This document shows, one piece after another, positions 8,906 through 18,200 of a stretch of DNA of 64,000 nt. The notes beneath the pieces were generated by a model. It saw only the letters and a program-made list of their open reading frames with translations. It had not been told where the DNA came from and ran no database searches. Origin of the DNA: Bdellovibrio bacteriovorus (GTDB lineage: Bacteria; Bdellovibrionota; Bdellovibrionia; Bdellovibrionales; Bdellovibrionaceae); the NCBI RefSeq assembly GCF_001592745.1, contig NZ_LUKD01000005.1, positions 62,001 through 126,000 of the forward strand. Direction: 5' to 3'. Every line of letters begins with the position of its first letter. The first letter of the stretch is position 1. The position numbers were made by a program, and so were the translations under genes.

Positions 8906-9250
8906 TTAAGGGGACCGAAAAATAAAATAAACAGCCCCAATCAAACACAATCCAGCCCATAAGAAATCTAGCTTCAGTGACTGTTTCATATAGAGAACGG
9001 AAAAGCCCGCAAAGACCACCATGGTGATGACCTCTTGGATGATCTTCAGTTGGGGTAGGCTGAACTGAGTGTAGCCGATGCGATTGGCAGGAACTTGTAG
9101 CAGATATTCAAAAAAGGCGATGCCCCAGCTAACAAGAATAGCCACCCACAAGGCAGATTCTTTGAAAGACTTCAAATGTCCGTACCAGGCAAAGGTCATA
9201 AATACATTGGAAAGAAATAAAAGTCCGATAGGCAGAATGGCTTGAGTCAT
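8906..9250 (-). CDS. DUF486 / DMT-superfamily small membrane protein
   Basis: A 114-residue protein with four predicted membrane helices, matching the DUF486 family of the drug/metabolite transporter superfamily (TFAWYGHLK near residue 20, WGIAFFEYLLQVPANRIGY, then FSLPQLKIIQE). The function is not established; such proteins resemble half-size transporters. The start overlaps the stop of the upstream Na/Pi cotransporter gene by one base, and it is the last gene of a three-gene minus-strand operon. Confidence 0.8.
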   Translation of the reverse strand: MTQAILPIGLLFLSNVFMTFAWYGHLKSFKESALWVAILVSWGIAFFEYLLQVPANRIGYTQFSLPQLKIIQEVITMVVFAGFSVLYMKQSLKLDFLWAGLCLIGAVYFIFRSP

Positions 9251-10854
9251 TACGAAGACCTCTGGTTATAAGCGTGATTGCACAATAAGCTCGCGATACG
9301 ACGATATTCACTTAAAAGATCCAAGTGGATGGAGCTGGTATTGATGGAAGAATTCATACCCCGGTTCAAGCGGCTGATATGATTTTCACGAAGAGTGATC
9401 TCTGTTTTTGCCAAATCACGCTTCAACTGAATGGCCTCTTCGGAAAGCTCTTTGTTCTGATAGGCATTGATAGCCATCGCAGCCACTTTAACGACCTGTT
9501 GGTGCATTTGGCAGATTTCGGACCAGCCTTCAGTTGAAAACTCAAGCTTCAAAGCATTTTTCTTAATCGCCAAAGCCAGGATGTTGATGTCGATGGCGTC
9601 AGCAGCTCTTTCCAAGTCGCTTAGGAACATGATCATATTCATCACATTCTGATGCACAACGGTGTTTGATTTATTGGCATGATCCAAAAGAAACATTTTC
9701 GTTTCGCGATAGAGAAAGTCGACTTTGTTGTCGCGGTCCTTAATGGAATCAAAGTCTTTAGGATCGTTGGTTTCAAAAAGGCGGATCGAGTCTTTGATCA
9801 TGCCTAAGACGATATCTGCCGTGCGCATGATCTCACGATTTGCATAAGATACGGCGAGGGCCGATGATTGATAGTTATCCAGTTTCACGAACTCCGTGCC
9901 GAATTCTTCAGAAGCCTGTTTTGGGAACATTTTTTCGATCAGTTCCGCACCTTTGTTGATGAATGGATAGAAGATCACAGCGGAAAGGACGTTGAAGATC
10001 AAATGAGCATTGGCGATTTGGCGCGACGTTGTTGTGTCGAAAGTATTCAAGAAATCAATAAAGAGGTGAGTGAATGGATAGAAGATCACAACGCTGATTG
10101 TTTTATAGAAAAAGTGAGCCCAGGCCACTTGACGACCAATGTAGTTTCCACCCGCAGCGGCGATCAAAGCAACAGAAGTGGTTCCGATATTGGCACCATA
10201 AACCCAAATCATGGCATCGTAGAACGTAATAGCTTTTACTGCGGCTAAACTCATGGCCAGACCGATGGTCACGGCGCTGCTTTGAACAAAGGCACAGAAG
10301 ACAATCGAAATAAGTAGTGAATAGCCTGGGTTATCACGAACGTTTTGGAAAAGATCCGTCAACAACGGATTTTCAGCAAAGTGGTGTGACGAAACAGAGA
10401 TCAAATTTAAACCAAAGAACAAAAGGCCAAAGCCCATGAAAACCAAGGACAGATTTTTGAAAACGGTTTTCTTTGACTTAAAGTAAAAGGCAAATGCAAT
10501 GGCAAAGACAGGAAGGGCGTAAGAACCTAAATCCAAAGAGATGAACTGAACCGTCAGTGTCGTACCAATAGCAGTTCCGATAATGACACCCATGACTTGA
10601 CGAAGATTAATCACGCGTGCCGAGCCCAGGCCTACAAGCATGGATGTTACAGCGCCTGAGCTTTGCATCAACGTCGTAAGAACAACACCCGTAAGAATCG
10701 CCAGAAATTTACTTTGTGACAGACGATTCAAAAGAATCGTGATTTTTCCCGCCATCAGTTTTTCTAAAGACGAAGAAGCCAGTCCCATCCCGTACAAGAA
10801 GAGAGCCACCCCGCTGATCAGGATGATGAAATAGGAGTTGTGCGTATCAATCAT
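9250..10854 (-). CDS. Na/Pi cotransporter family protein with C-terminal PhoU-like domain
   Basis: A 534-residue inner-membrane protein. The first roughly 310 residues hold about nine hydrophobic helices with the family's two inverted-repeat QSS motifs (MQSSGAVTSML near 64 and VQSSAVTIGLA near 190), which form the sodium and phosphate site in Na/Pi-IIb-type transporters. Residues about 330-530 are helical and soluble, resembling PhoU, a common fusion in bacteria. It probably imports phosphate with sodium or controls phosphate flux. It overlaps the upstream DUF1275 gene by four bases and the downstream DUF486 gene by one, so all three are co-translated. Confidence 0.88.
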   Translation of the reverse strand: MIDTHNSYFIILISGVALFLYGMGLASSSLEKLMAGKITILLNRLSQSKFLAILTGVVLTTLMQSSGAVTSMLVGLGSARVINLRQVMGVIIGTAIGTTLTVQFISLDLGSYALPVFAIAFAFYFKSKKTVFKNLSLVFMGFGLLFFGLNLISVSSHHFAENPLLTDLFQNVRDNPGYSLLISIVFCAFVQSSAVTIGLAMSLAAVKAITFYDAMIWVYGANIGTTSVALIAAAGGNYIGRQVAWAHFFYKTISVVIFYPFTHLFIDFLNTFDTTTSRQIANAHLIFNVLSAVIFYPFINKGAELIEKMFPKQASEEFGTEFVKLDNYQSSALAVSYANREIMRTADIVLGMIKDSIRLFETNDPKDFDSIKDRDNKVDFLYRETKMFLLDHANKSNTVVHQNVMNMIMFLSDLERAADAIDINILALAIKKNALKLEFSTEGWSEICQMHQQVVKVAAMAINAYQNKELSEEAIQLKRDLAKTEITLRENHISRLNRGMNSSINTSSIHLDLLSEYRRIASLLCNHAYNQRSS

Positions 10855-11594
10855 GATGTAGTTCCATTGTGCTCATTAAAGTGAATTAAGCTCCAAAAGA
10901 AGAGGATTGTAGCAATGATACCAGGAATAAGGAAGCCCCAATACTGTGCGTGAAGATAAACGTAGGCAGAGACGAGTGATCCTAGAATGAAAGATGAAAT
11001 CAGTCCTATGCGCATCCAATTGGCGCGAATTTCATTCGTACGAGGTTGAATTTTGTGCGAATGCGTGATCACGCGCACTAAGCCGATTCCGAGGTCGGTC
11101 GTGATGCCTGTCAGATGAGTCGTTCGAATAATAGCACCGAAGGCGGAAGTGATTGTCGCATTTTGAATTCCGCACGCCAAGCACAAAGCGGCTAGCAGGA
11201 TGTAGCCATGACGAGCCAGCGGAGCTCCGAATTCACCGAACACCCCGAGGTTTCCTAACGTCGCCACCATGATGGTTAAAAACAAAATCAAAAGCATCAC
11301 GAAAGGGTAAAGGGGTTTTCGTCCTGTTTGAATGCGACGGTCGACGAAGAAGGCTGAAAGCATCGCTCCGCCTATGAAGAAACCAGGTACGGTCAGCATT
11401 CCCAAAGACTGCATCCACTTTCCTTGGGCTGCTTCGGTGCCGATCAATGTTCCAAAACCTGTGACGTGAGAAACAAAGCGATGGCAGGCAAGATATCCGC
11501 CCGTATTAATGGCTCCGGCCTGAAAGGCCATCGAAAGCCAAATCGTGACGTTAGAGCGACTGAAGTGAGAAAGGGTCTGGTGATACGAGAACAT
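10851..11594 (-). CDS. DUF1275 (YoaK-type) membrane protein
   Basis: A 247-residue membrane protein with about six helices, fitting the DUF1275/YoaK family: an N-terminal AINTGGYLACHRFVSHVTG motif and central GIQNATITSAFGAIIRTTHLTG. The function is unknown. I chose the ATG at 11594 (MFSYHQTL) over an upstream TTG at 11615, which would add seven residues; neither has a convincing ribosome-binding site. It is first in a minus-strand operon with the Na/Pi cotransporter and the DUF486 protein, and divergent from the NUDIX gene. Confidence 0.82.
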   Translation of the reverse strand: MFSYHQTLSHFSRSNVTIWLSMAFQAGAINTGGYLACHRFVSHVTGFGTLIGTEAAQGKWMQSLGMLTVPGFFIGGAMLSAFFVDRRIQTGRKPLYPFVMLLILFLTIMVATLGNLGVFGEFGAPLARHGYILLAALCLACGIQNATITSAFGAIIRTTHLTGITTDLGIGLVRVITHSHKIQPRTNEIRANWMRIGLISSFILGSLVSAYVYLHAQYWGFLIPGIIATILFFWSLIHFNEHNGTTS

Positions 11595-11673
11595 TCTAAA
11601 AATAGGGTAAAACAACTCTTCTAAAAAGACAAAAGACCCCTATATACTTAGACCTAAGAAAGAGGAAAGATTC

Positions 11674-12081
11674 ATGACAGCAAAGACACCGGTCTTAGTC
11701 GTTGCGGCGGTGATCCGCCGTTTTGCTGACGCCGAAAAGCGAATTCTGATTGTGCGTCGGGGACCAGAACAAAGTGGTGCCGGCTTTTGGGAGTTTCCTG
11801 GTGGAAAAGTGGAATTAGGGGAGTCGCCCGAACAAGCTTTGCAGCGTGAAATCGATGAAGAGTTGGGGATCTCTATCCGCGTTGGAGAGCTTATTGGTGA
11901 AGCCGATTTTTCTTATCCAACAAAGCTCATACGTCTTCGTCTGTACTGGGCCGAAACCTTGCAAAGTGATCTGGTATTAAGTGAACACGATGCCTTTAAG
12001 TGGTGCTTGCCTCATGAAATAAAGGTGGACGAGCTTTCCGAGGCCGATCGGCCTTTTGTTGAGAAGATCTTAGGGAAGTAG
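11674..12081 (+). CDS. NUDIX hydrolase, MutT-like
   Basis: A 135-residue cytoplasmic pyrophosphohydrolase. The Nudix box occupies residues 44-66 with all signature residues (G44, E50, R58, E59, E62, E63, G65). Size and the GFWEFPGGKVE context match (8-oxo-)dGTP diphosphatases of the MutT type, which clean the nucleotide pool; substrate assignment is inference. The ribosome-binding site AGAGGA is well placed. It converges on, and overlaps by 12 bases, the DCC-family gene at 12070. Confidence 0.88.
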   Translation: MTAKTPVLVVAAVIRRFADAEKRILIVRRGPEQSGAGFWEFPGGKVELGESPEQALQREIDEELGISIRVGELIGEADFSYPTKLIRLRLYWAETLQSDLVLSEHDAFKWCLPHEIKVDELSEADRPFVEKILGK

Positions 12082-12459
12082 GTAAGAGCGTTCTTCCGGA
12101 GTTGGAAGACGGCAAAACTCTCGTTCGCCAAACCACTTGTAGCGGTTTTTTGCGACGTATTTGTAAATGAGATCACGCAAAGGTCCTGGAATAATCAGCG
12201 CTAAAGAGAAGATTCTATAAAAGCCACCAAGGCCCGATAATATTTTAATAACCGCAGCCGAGCGGCGATAAATCTTACCTTTCTCAAAGTAGATCACTGT
12301 ATCAAGATTGGTCCGATCTTGAGTTGGCAGAAGTTCTTCAGCCGTGCTTCCTTGAAGTGGAGCAAAAAGAAAAAGATGAGTTTTATCACGACTGATCACT
12401 GCGTCGACAAAACCATTACAAAGGTGGCAAACACCATCAAAAAAGACAACGTTTCGCAT
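12070..12459 (-). CDS. DCC-family (DUF393) thiol-disulfide oxidoreductase-like protein
   Basis: A 129-residue protein with the DCC signature: VVFFDGVCHLCNGFV, giving the redox-type pair Cys11/Cys14. The family has a thioredoxin-like fold, and its physiological substrates are mostly unknown. I chose the ATG at 12459 because AGGTGG lies eight bases upstream and the family normally starts just before this strand; an ATG at 12480 would add seven residues. It is convergent with the NUDIX gene and divergent from the LON-domain gene. Confidence 0.85.
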   Translation of the reverse strand: MRNVVFFDGVCHLCNGFVDAVISRDKTHLFLFAPLQGSTAEELLPTQDRTNLDTVIYFEKGKIYRRSAAVIKILSGLGGFYRIFSLALIIPGPLRDLIYKYVAKNRYKWFGEREFCRLPTPEERSYLLP

Positions 12460-12502
12460 TTTTAAATCCACCTTTTCCATAGCAATTCCAGGCTACAGTC
12501 TT

Positions 12503-12508
12503 TATAAT
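12503..12508 (+). promoter_or_regulatory. Probable -10 box for the LON-domain gene
   Basis: A perfect TATAAT lies 28 bases upstream of the ATG at 12536, with the ribosome-binding site GAGGAG in between. The -35 position (TAGCAA) is poor, so this rests on the -10 box and its position only. Confidence 0.4.
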
Positions 12509-12535
12509 GAAACTTCAAGTTGAGGAGTCCTGTTC

Positions 12536-13153
12536 ATGGAAGTCTTTTTATTTCCTCTAGTTAACGTCACTTTGTTTCCGCGAACGACGAAACCTCTCAA
12601 TATTTTTGAACCTCGTTATCTTTCCATGATCAAAGAAGCCGTGGCTACGCAGACGCCCGTGGCTTTGGGGTTTATCGAAGACCCGTCGAAGGTCGCGTCG
12701 GTTCGTCCCGGTGAAAACGTCCCTTTTGTTCGCGAAATTGCAGGTTATGGATACGCGCAAATCGTAGAGGAAAGATTGAACGGGACTCTTTTGGTCTTTT
12801 TGCAAGGGCAAGGCAAGTTACGTTTGGGAAAGGTCCTTGATCGCGGCACTCCGTACATCATTTGCGAGGGCCATATCATTCCTGAGAAAACTGTTCTTGA
12901 ACCCAACTATCAGACGGAACTCAACGCTATTCATCGCATTCTTGTGCGCTGGATCCAGACACATATTCCAGATCCACAGCAAAGAGACATCTTCATGCGT
13001 AATCTCGTCCATCCCGAAGAAATCATCGGAAGTTTCGCTTCTTATCTTGTTCGTGATTACGATCTACAGCAAATGGTGCTCGAGTATGACGACATCAACG
13101 AGAAGGTGCATTTTCTGCACCGTCTGATTGAGTCCAACGAGCTTACGACTTAA
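12536..13153 (+). CDS. LON peptidase N-terminal substrate-binding domain protein
   Basis: A 205-residue soluble protein consisting of a stand-alone LON substrate-binding domain: FLFPLVNVTLFPRTTKPLNIFEPRYLSM is the characteristic opening (residues 4-31). It lacks the AAA+ and protease domains of Lon, and the length is normal for these short LON-domain proteins. The function is not settled; protein or peptide binding is inferred from the domain. A strong GAGGAG ribosome-binding site and a TATAAT box precede it. Its 3' end overlaps the convergent heme A synthase gene by 11 bases. Confidence 0.88.
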   Translation: MEVFLFPLVNVTLFPRTTKPLNIFEPRYLSMIKEAVATQTPVALGFIEDPSKVASVRPGENVPFVREIAGYGYAQIVEERLNGTLLVFLQGQGKLRLGKVLDRGTPYIICEGHIIPEKTVLEPNYQTELNAIHRILVRWIQTHIPDPQQRDIFMRNLVHPEEIIGSFASYLVRDYDLQQMVLEYDDINEKVHFLHRLIESNELTT

Positions 13154-14084
13154 CCGGGCTGGCCTCCAAGTTTTCTAAATGCACAGTTTCTGCGCGAACA
13201 AAGAAAACCCATTGCAATAAAATCACCCACACCGTGTGAGCTAAAGCGAGATGCACGATTTTCATCCACACCGGGGCATGCAAAAGTAAAGTCAAAATTC
13301 CAAACACGATCGCCGTGATCAGCGTGAGACTCATTTGGTAGGATCGACGTTCTACTAAAAGAGATTCGGCCGTTTGCGCTTTGATCCAAAAGAAAATGGC
13401 CAAGCTTCCGCCACCCAAAAGTGCTAGTAGGGGATGCAAGCCGCGCAGTCGAACTAAGAAGTGAGAGTTTGAATCAAAGTCCGCTAAAAAACCATCCCAC
13501 AGATTTTCCGTCGGGAAAAGTGAGTTTGAGAGCGAAGCCCAAGCCCCTGTGATGCCAATAATGACGATAGCCCATGGCAAATAGCGGTAACGTCTGTCTT
13601 CCTTTGAGGGAGCTTGCAATTCCGATTGCAAAGTTGCTGCAGAAAATGCCAGAGCGGCCGACCCCGTCAGCATAAATGAATTCAACTGATGAAGTGCCAT
13701 CACAAAGGCGCGATAAGGAGTATCATTAGTCGTCACAAGTCCGAACAAAACGAGTTTGGCTCCCAATAAAGCTTCTGTGATTGTAAAAATCAAAGTCGCG
13801 AAAGCCATTTTTCTAGCAAAATGAGTTTTAGGATAAATCTTGCGGGCCACCCACCAGAAGTAAATGACGACAAGACCGTAAATACCCGACATCAAACGAT
13901 GACCGTACTCCACCCAGGTTTTTCCGCGTTCTGCTTCGGGAATAAGTTGCCCGTGGCATAAAGGCCAGGTGTCTCCGCAGCCATCACCTGAATGAGAAAT
14001 GCGCACCCAAGCGCCCCAAAGAATCACCAAAATCGTGTAAAACAGAAGGCCAAATGCAAATTTCTTGAAAGTAGGTTTCGTCAT
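13143..14084 (-). CDS. ctaA: Heme A synthase, COX15/CtaA family
   Basis: A 313-residue inner-membrane enzyme that oxidises the C8 methyl of heme O to give heme A for aa3-type cytochrome oxidase. About eight helices. The family's first-loop motif (HSGDGCGDTWPLCHG) and heme-ligand histidines are visible: YGHRLMSG, ALHQLNSF, LRGLHPLLA and a late LALAHTVW. It implies aerobic respiration with a heme-A oxidase. The start is uncertain: I chose the ATG at 14084; an in-frame GTG at 14102 has AGGGG only one base upstream. Confidence 0.88.
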   Translation of the reverse strand: MTKPTFKKFAFGLLFYTILVILWGAWVRISHSGDGCGDTWPLCHGQLIPEAERGKTWVEYGHRLMSGIYGLVVIYFWWVARKIYPKTHFARKMAFATLIFTITEALLGAKLVLFGLVTTNDTPYRAFVMALHQLNSFMLTGSAALAFSAATLQSELQAPSKEDRRYRYLPWAIVIIGITGAWASLSNSLFPTENLWDGFLADFDSNSHFLVRLRGLHPLLALLGGGSLAIFFWIKAQTAESLLVERRSYQMSLTLITAIVFGILTLLLHAPVWMKIVHLALAHTVWVILLQWVFFVRAETVHLENLEASPVKS

Positions 14085-14172
14085 AGAAAAAAGAAGTATC
14101 ACGCCCCTAAAATGCGGTCAATCTCGAGGGGTGACGATTGACTTCCTGACAAGGAAAAGAGTTAAATAGGGC

Positions 14173-15114
14173 ATGTCAGAAACATCAAAGTCCGCTCATC
14201 ACCATCATCATCATTCACATGCCCATGGGCATCATCACCATCACTCTCATGGCGCTGTTATGGGTCGCATGAAATGGGCTTTGGCATTGAATCTAGGTTT
14301 TGCTTGCATTGAGCTTGCGGGTGGATTGTGGACGAACAGTGTGGCAATTCTGAGTGATGCTTTGCATGACTTCGGGGACGCCTTAGCGGTCACTTTGGCT
14401 ATCGTGCTTGAAAAGTTCTCGCATAAAAAAAGCGACGAAAGTTTTTCCTATGGTTACCGACGTTTTTCTACGTTGGGGGCGTTGATTACCGGAATTATTT
14501 TGATCGTCGGATCCATTTTAATTTTGATCGAGTCAGTGCCCAGACTTTTGAATCCAGAACAACCACACGCGGACGGAATGATTTTGTTGGCCGTCTTGGG
14601 TGTGAGCGTGAATGGCTTTGCGGCCTATCGCATTTCTAAGGGCGAATCTTTGAATGAAAAAATGCTGATGTGGCATATGATCGAAGACGTCATGGGATGG
14701 GTGTTGGTATTAACCGGCGCCATCGTGATGAAGTTTTTTGACCTACCACAACTTGATGCCGGCATGGCCATCGCTTTGGCTTTATGGATTATGTACAACG
14801 TCTTTAAAAATCTGCGTGAAGCTTTAAAAGTTTTTCTGATGGCTTCGCCCACGAATATCGAAGTTGAACAAGTAGAGCAGGCGATTCGTAAAATTGAAAA
14901 AGTCCAGGACGTGCATCATGGACATTTGTGGTCCTTGGATGGAGAAAATCATATTTTCACGGGCCACGTGGTCCTGGGGCCTGACGCGACTGTTTCAGAT
15001 ATGGAAATCGTGAAGACCAAAGTAAAAAAACTTGTGAAGGATTTTGGGATTGTCGAGGCCACAATCGAAACCGAAGTTGCCGGTTTCAGTTGTCTCGATC
15101 CGGAACACAAGTAA
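14173..15114 (+). CDS. Cation diffusion facilitator, zinc exporter (CzcD/ZitB type)
   Basis: A 313-residue inner-membrane zinc/proton antiporter. The N-terminus has two histidine clusters within residues 9-26 (HHHHHHSHAHGHHHHHSHG region), which probably bind zinc. Six helices follow, with the transport-site motifs SDALHDFGD in helix 2 and HMIED in helix 5, the DD/HD arrangement typical of zinc CDFs. A soluble C-terminal domain ends with HHGHLWSLDG and related metal-binding residues. TTGACT and TTAAAT lie so close to the ATG (TTAAAT ends five bases before it) that the mRNA may have almost no leader. Confidence 0.9.
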   Translation: MSETSKSAHHHHHHSHAHGHHHHHSHGAVMGRMKWALALNLGFACIELAGGLWTNSVAILSDALHDFGDALAVTLAIVLEKFSHKKSDESFSYGYRRFSTLGALITGIILIVGSILILIESVPRLLNPEQPHADGMILLAVLGVSVNGFAAYRISKGESLNEKMLMWHMIEDVMGWVLVLTGAIVMKFFDLPQLDAGMAIALALWIMYNVFKNLREALKVFLMASPTNIEVEQVEQAIRKIEKVQDVHHGHLWSLDGENHIFTGHVVLGPDATVSDMEIVKTKVKKLVKDFGIVEATIETEVAGFSCLDPEHK

Positions 15115-15196
15115 AAAACGAAGTTAAAATGTGCAATGTTTGCGTCTCATGACGAAACGTTTTAGGCACAAAAATCTATTTATTCCCTCGGTTTAA

Positions 15197-15225
15197 TAAA
15201 AGTTTTTCCTAATAAAGTCCGATAA
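15197..15225 (+). promoter_or_regulatory. Possible sigma-28 (FliA)-type promoter for the pilin-like operon
   Basis: TAAAAGTTT begins at 15197 and TCCGATAA is at 15218-15225. The sigma-28 consensus is TAAA, about 15 bases, GCCGATAA; here the -10 matches 7 of 8, but the spacer from TAAA is 17. It lies 28 bases upstream of the ATG at 15254 within an otherwise gene-free 139-base gap. Confidence 0.4.
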
Positions 15226-15253
15226 GTACGTTAAGGAAACGTTAGGAAAAATT

Positions 15254-18200
15254 ATGCGAAATACGGTACGTAACTCTGCAGGTAACGTTTTGTTACAAAT
15301 CTTGGCGGCCACCGCTGTGATGAGTACCTCTTTTTATTTCCTCACCAACTACGTGATTGGCCAAAAAGAACAAGTCACTAAAACCGCGAACCTCGTGAAT
15401 GTCCGCTTTGCGCTGAATAGCGCGATGGACTATGTGATTTTCGGTGTTCGTCAGAAGTATTGTTTTTCTAATGATGACATGCTCTTGGCTGAGCCTGCTG
15501 AAAAATGCAACCTCACGAACACGGGCAGCGTTGAACGTCTGATCATGTCGGTAGAGCAGGAAAACTTCATTCGTCAACTGCTCGCCAACGGTCAGAGTGT
15601 AGGGGATGTGGATCCCAATAACATTCGTTTAAAAACCATCGATCGTTATATCCGCGTGAGTGCTGCATCCACAAACCATCCTCTGTTTCCAGTATTACAA
15701 AGCTTGAAGATGGTGAAGGGTGCAGATGGAAAACCTGTAGCTATTGACGGTGTAGGGGTGAAGATCACCCGCGATGATAGCGCCTTTCTTCCGCGCTCCG
15801 GCCGTGAAGTGTACGCGACGATCACGGTTTTCTTGAAAACTCATCGTGACCAAACCGAGCCTATTCGTATAGGTAATAAAGATTTAAGCATCAGTTCTCA
15901 GATCGTAGTGTATCCACGCGAGGTGGGTTCATTTGCTCTGTTGGTTCCGAATGATTTGCATTTGGATTCAACTTGGGATGCGCAAATGGAAAAAGGCGAT
16001 CTTTCAATTCATAAATTTAATAATCGTTCCGAGCTTGGAAACAGCCAAGGCTTGGTCTTTTTAAGTCCTGTCTTTGTGAATAAGAATATTCATATTGCCG
16101 TGGATAACGGTAGTGAAGAAACGGACCCTGGTGCCATTCAATATTCTGCCGTCACGTTTGCAGACCGCGTTTATCTTGGAAACGGTTGGGTGAAATCAAA
16201 CGGCTCTAATTATACACCTAGAACGTCAGGTGGAATGAGCGACCGCTATTGGGCTGACGCTCGTACATTCGGGGGGTTCTTAAAGGGTATTGAAAATGAT
16301 GGTGGTCTGGATTTAGGTCTTCACTATTTTGCGAAAATCTTATCAGGCACCGTGCCTAAAAGTGATTTGATGAGCCAGTGTATTGAGCTCACGAAAAAAC
16401 AGTCAAGTCGTGAATACATGTATCAATCAAAGCTAGGCGTAACTCTGAACTCATCGGAAAACAACAATTTCGATTATCGCTTATTCCTGTCTAACGGGAA
16501 CTATTTCAGTAAGCAAACGGATTCCTTGACCCTGAATAAGGACAATTGGGGCACAGGAACAGCAGAGCTGGTTTCTGATGACTACAATGACGCTGTCGTT
16601 AAGGTGCGCGTCGACATCGGTGATAAATGGGTTGAGGCTCAGATGCCGCGAGATGCGACATTGAAATTAAAAGTTCAAGTCGGCTCCTCAACATATTACA
16701 ACAGCCTCAAATCTGCGGTTTCGGCGAAAGAGTATGCACGCACTAGTGCCGTTGCCAAATATGATAAATTAGAGGATGACCTTGAAGCGGCACGCGCAAG
16801 TCTAGCGTCTTGGGAAACAAAGCTTGCCTCTGAGGAAGCAAAACCTGAGAAAAAAGCAAGTTCAGGTGGCGGAACAACCGCACCTTCCACGACTTCCACT
16901 TCCACTTCGACGAGTGGTGCAAGTGCTCCATCTAGCACAACAGAAACGGAGATGGCATCTACCTCGACGGAGTCATCTAGCAGTTCCTCTTCTTCAAGCA
17001 GCACGACGGTGACTGAAACGTCACCGTCCACCGAAGGCTCCACTTCAAGTGGTACTTCCAGTGGCGCGACTTCTGGTGGCAAAGTGGAATACCAAGACCC
17101 AGCGAAGATTGCTTACTATGAAGATCAGATTGAAGAAACCAAGAAAACCATCACGAGCCTTAACACTCAGTTGGTAGATCAGCAGAAGGTTGTTGAAGAC
17201 GCCAACTATCAAGTGAGCGTCGCAAAAAGTGCGGTTTCAAACTACGAGTACTTGGTAGCAAACCCTCCTTATATTGAGATTGAAACTGACAAAGTAAAAT
17301 CTTATTGGGGTTTTACATCTTACGATAAATTGGACTTCCAAGTGCGCGTTAAAAATGCGGGAAGTTTGATTGGAAAAGATGGTACCAAGATCGCTCCTGT
17401 CGTCGGAGTTCAGGCTTACGACGGTACGTACTGGAGAAGTAATCCTATCGTGAATCCAGCCAATGCGAACCTTCTTGGCTATCTGAATTTTAAGTTTGAT
17501 GGAACGACTTCGAACCTCAATCCTCCCAATGCGGTATCACGTACGCCTGCAAGTACGGCTGAAAGTTTAAATGAAGGTGGTACGGACTGGGCGAAACTTG
17601 CTGAGGACTGTGAAAATGCCCGTAATGCGCAATCGTCACAATCCTTCGGTGGTGCGGGTTGGAATACCAGCTTTGCTCCAAGCACAAGAACATCATGGAA
17701 TTTTGCGGGTGGCGAAGAAGTGGGTAAAGACCCGGGCCTTCCAAGTCTTGAAATCGTGAATTCAACACGAAGTACAGCGACCTTCCAGGTCCGTTCTATC
17801 GTGGGTAAGTGTCTGATCGATGCAACATCTGACTTTGTCACAGGTTTCTTTGCTTGTGATGAATTGGAAATTGAAGCTCGCTCTAAACCTTTGCGCATCA
17901 TTGGCACTTTCATCGTAGGAAAATTACGTTTACACCCGGATGCGATTCGTGCAGGGATCACGTGGAGTACTATCTATCATCCGCAATCGACCAAAGAATT
18001 GCGCGCTGCTAAAATTCTGAAGCCACTTTCCGGAGGAGGAGAAGAGGACTGTAATAGCAAGATTGTTGACCCGATTTGGCATCCAATCCCTTCGGTCCAA
18101 GGAGTCGCCGATCGTATGGCATGTAACACCATCAGTTTGAGAGCTAAAGCGGATCCGTTCCAGTGGACATCGGTTGATCCAGATTGTGGTCTGATTTCAG

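Noticed and set aside
16696-17082. A 128-codon minus-strand frame rich in Val/Glu
   Set aside because: It is the reverse complement of the Ser/Thr linker in the giant pilin-like gene; composition explains it.
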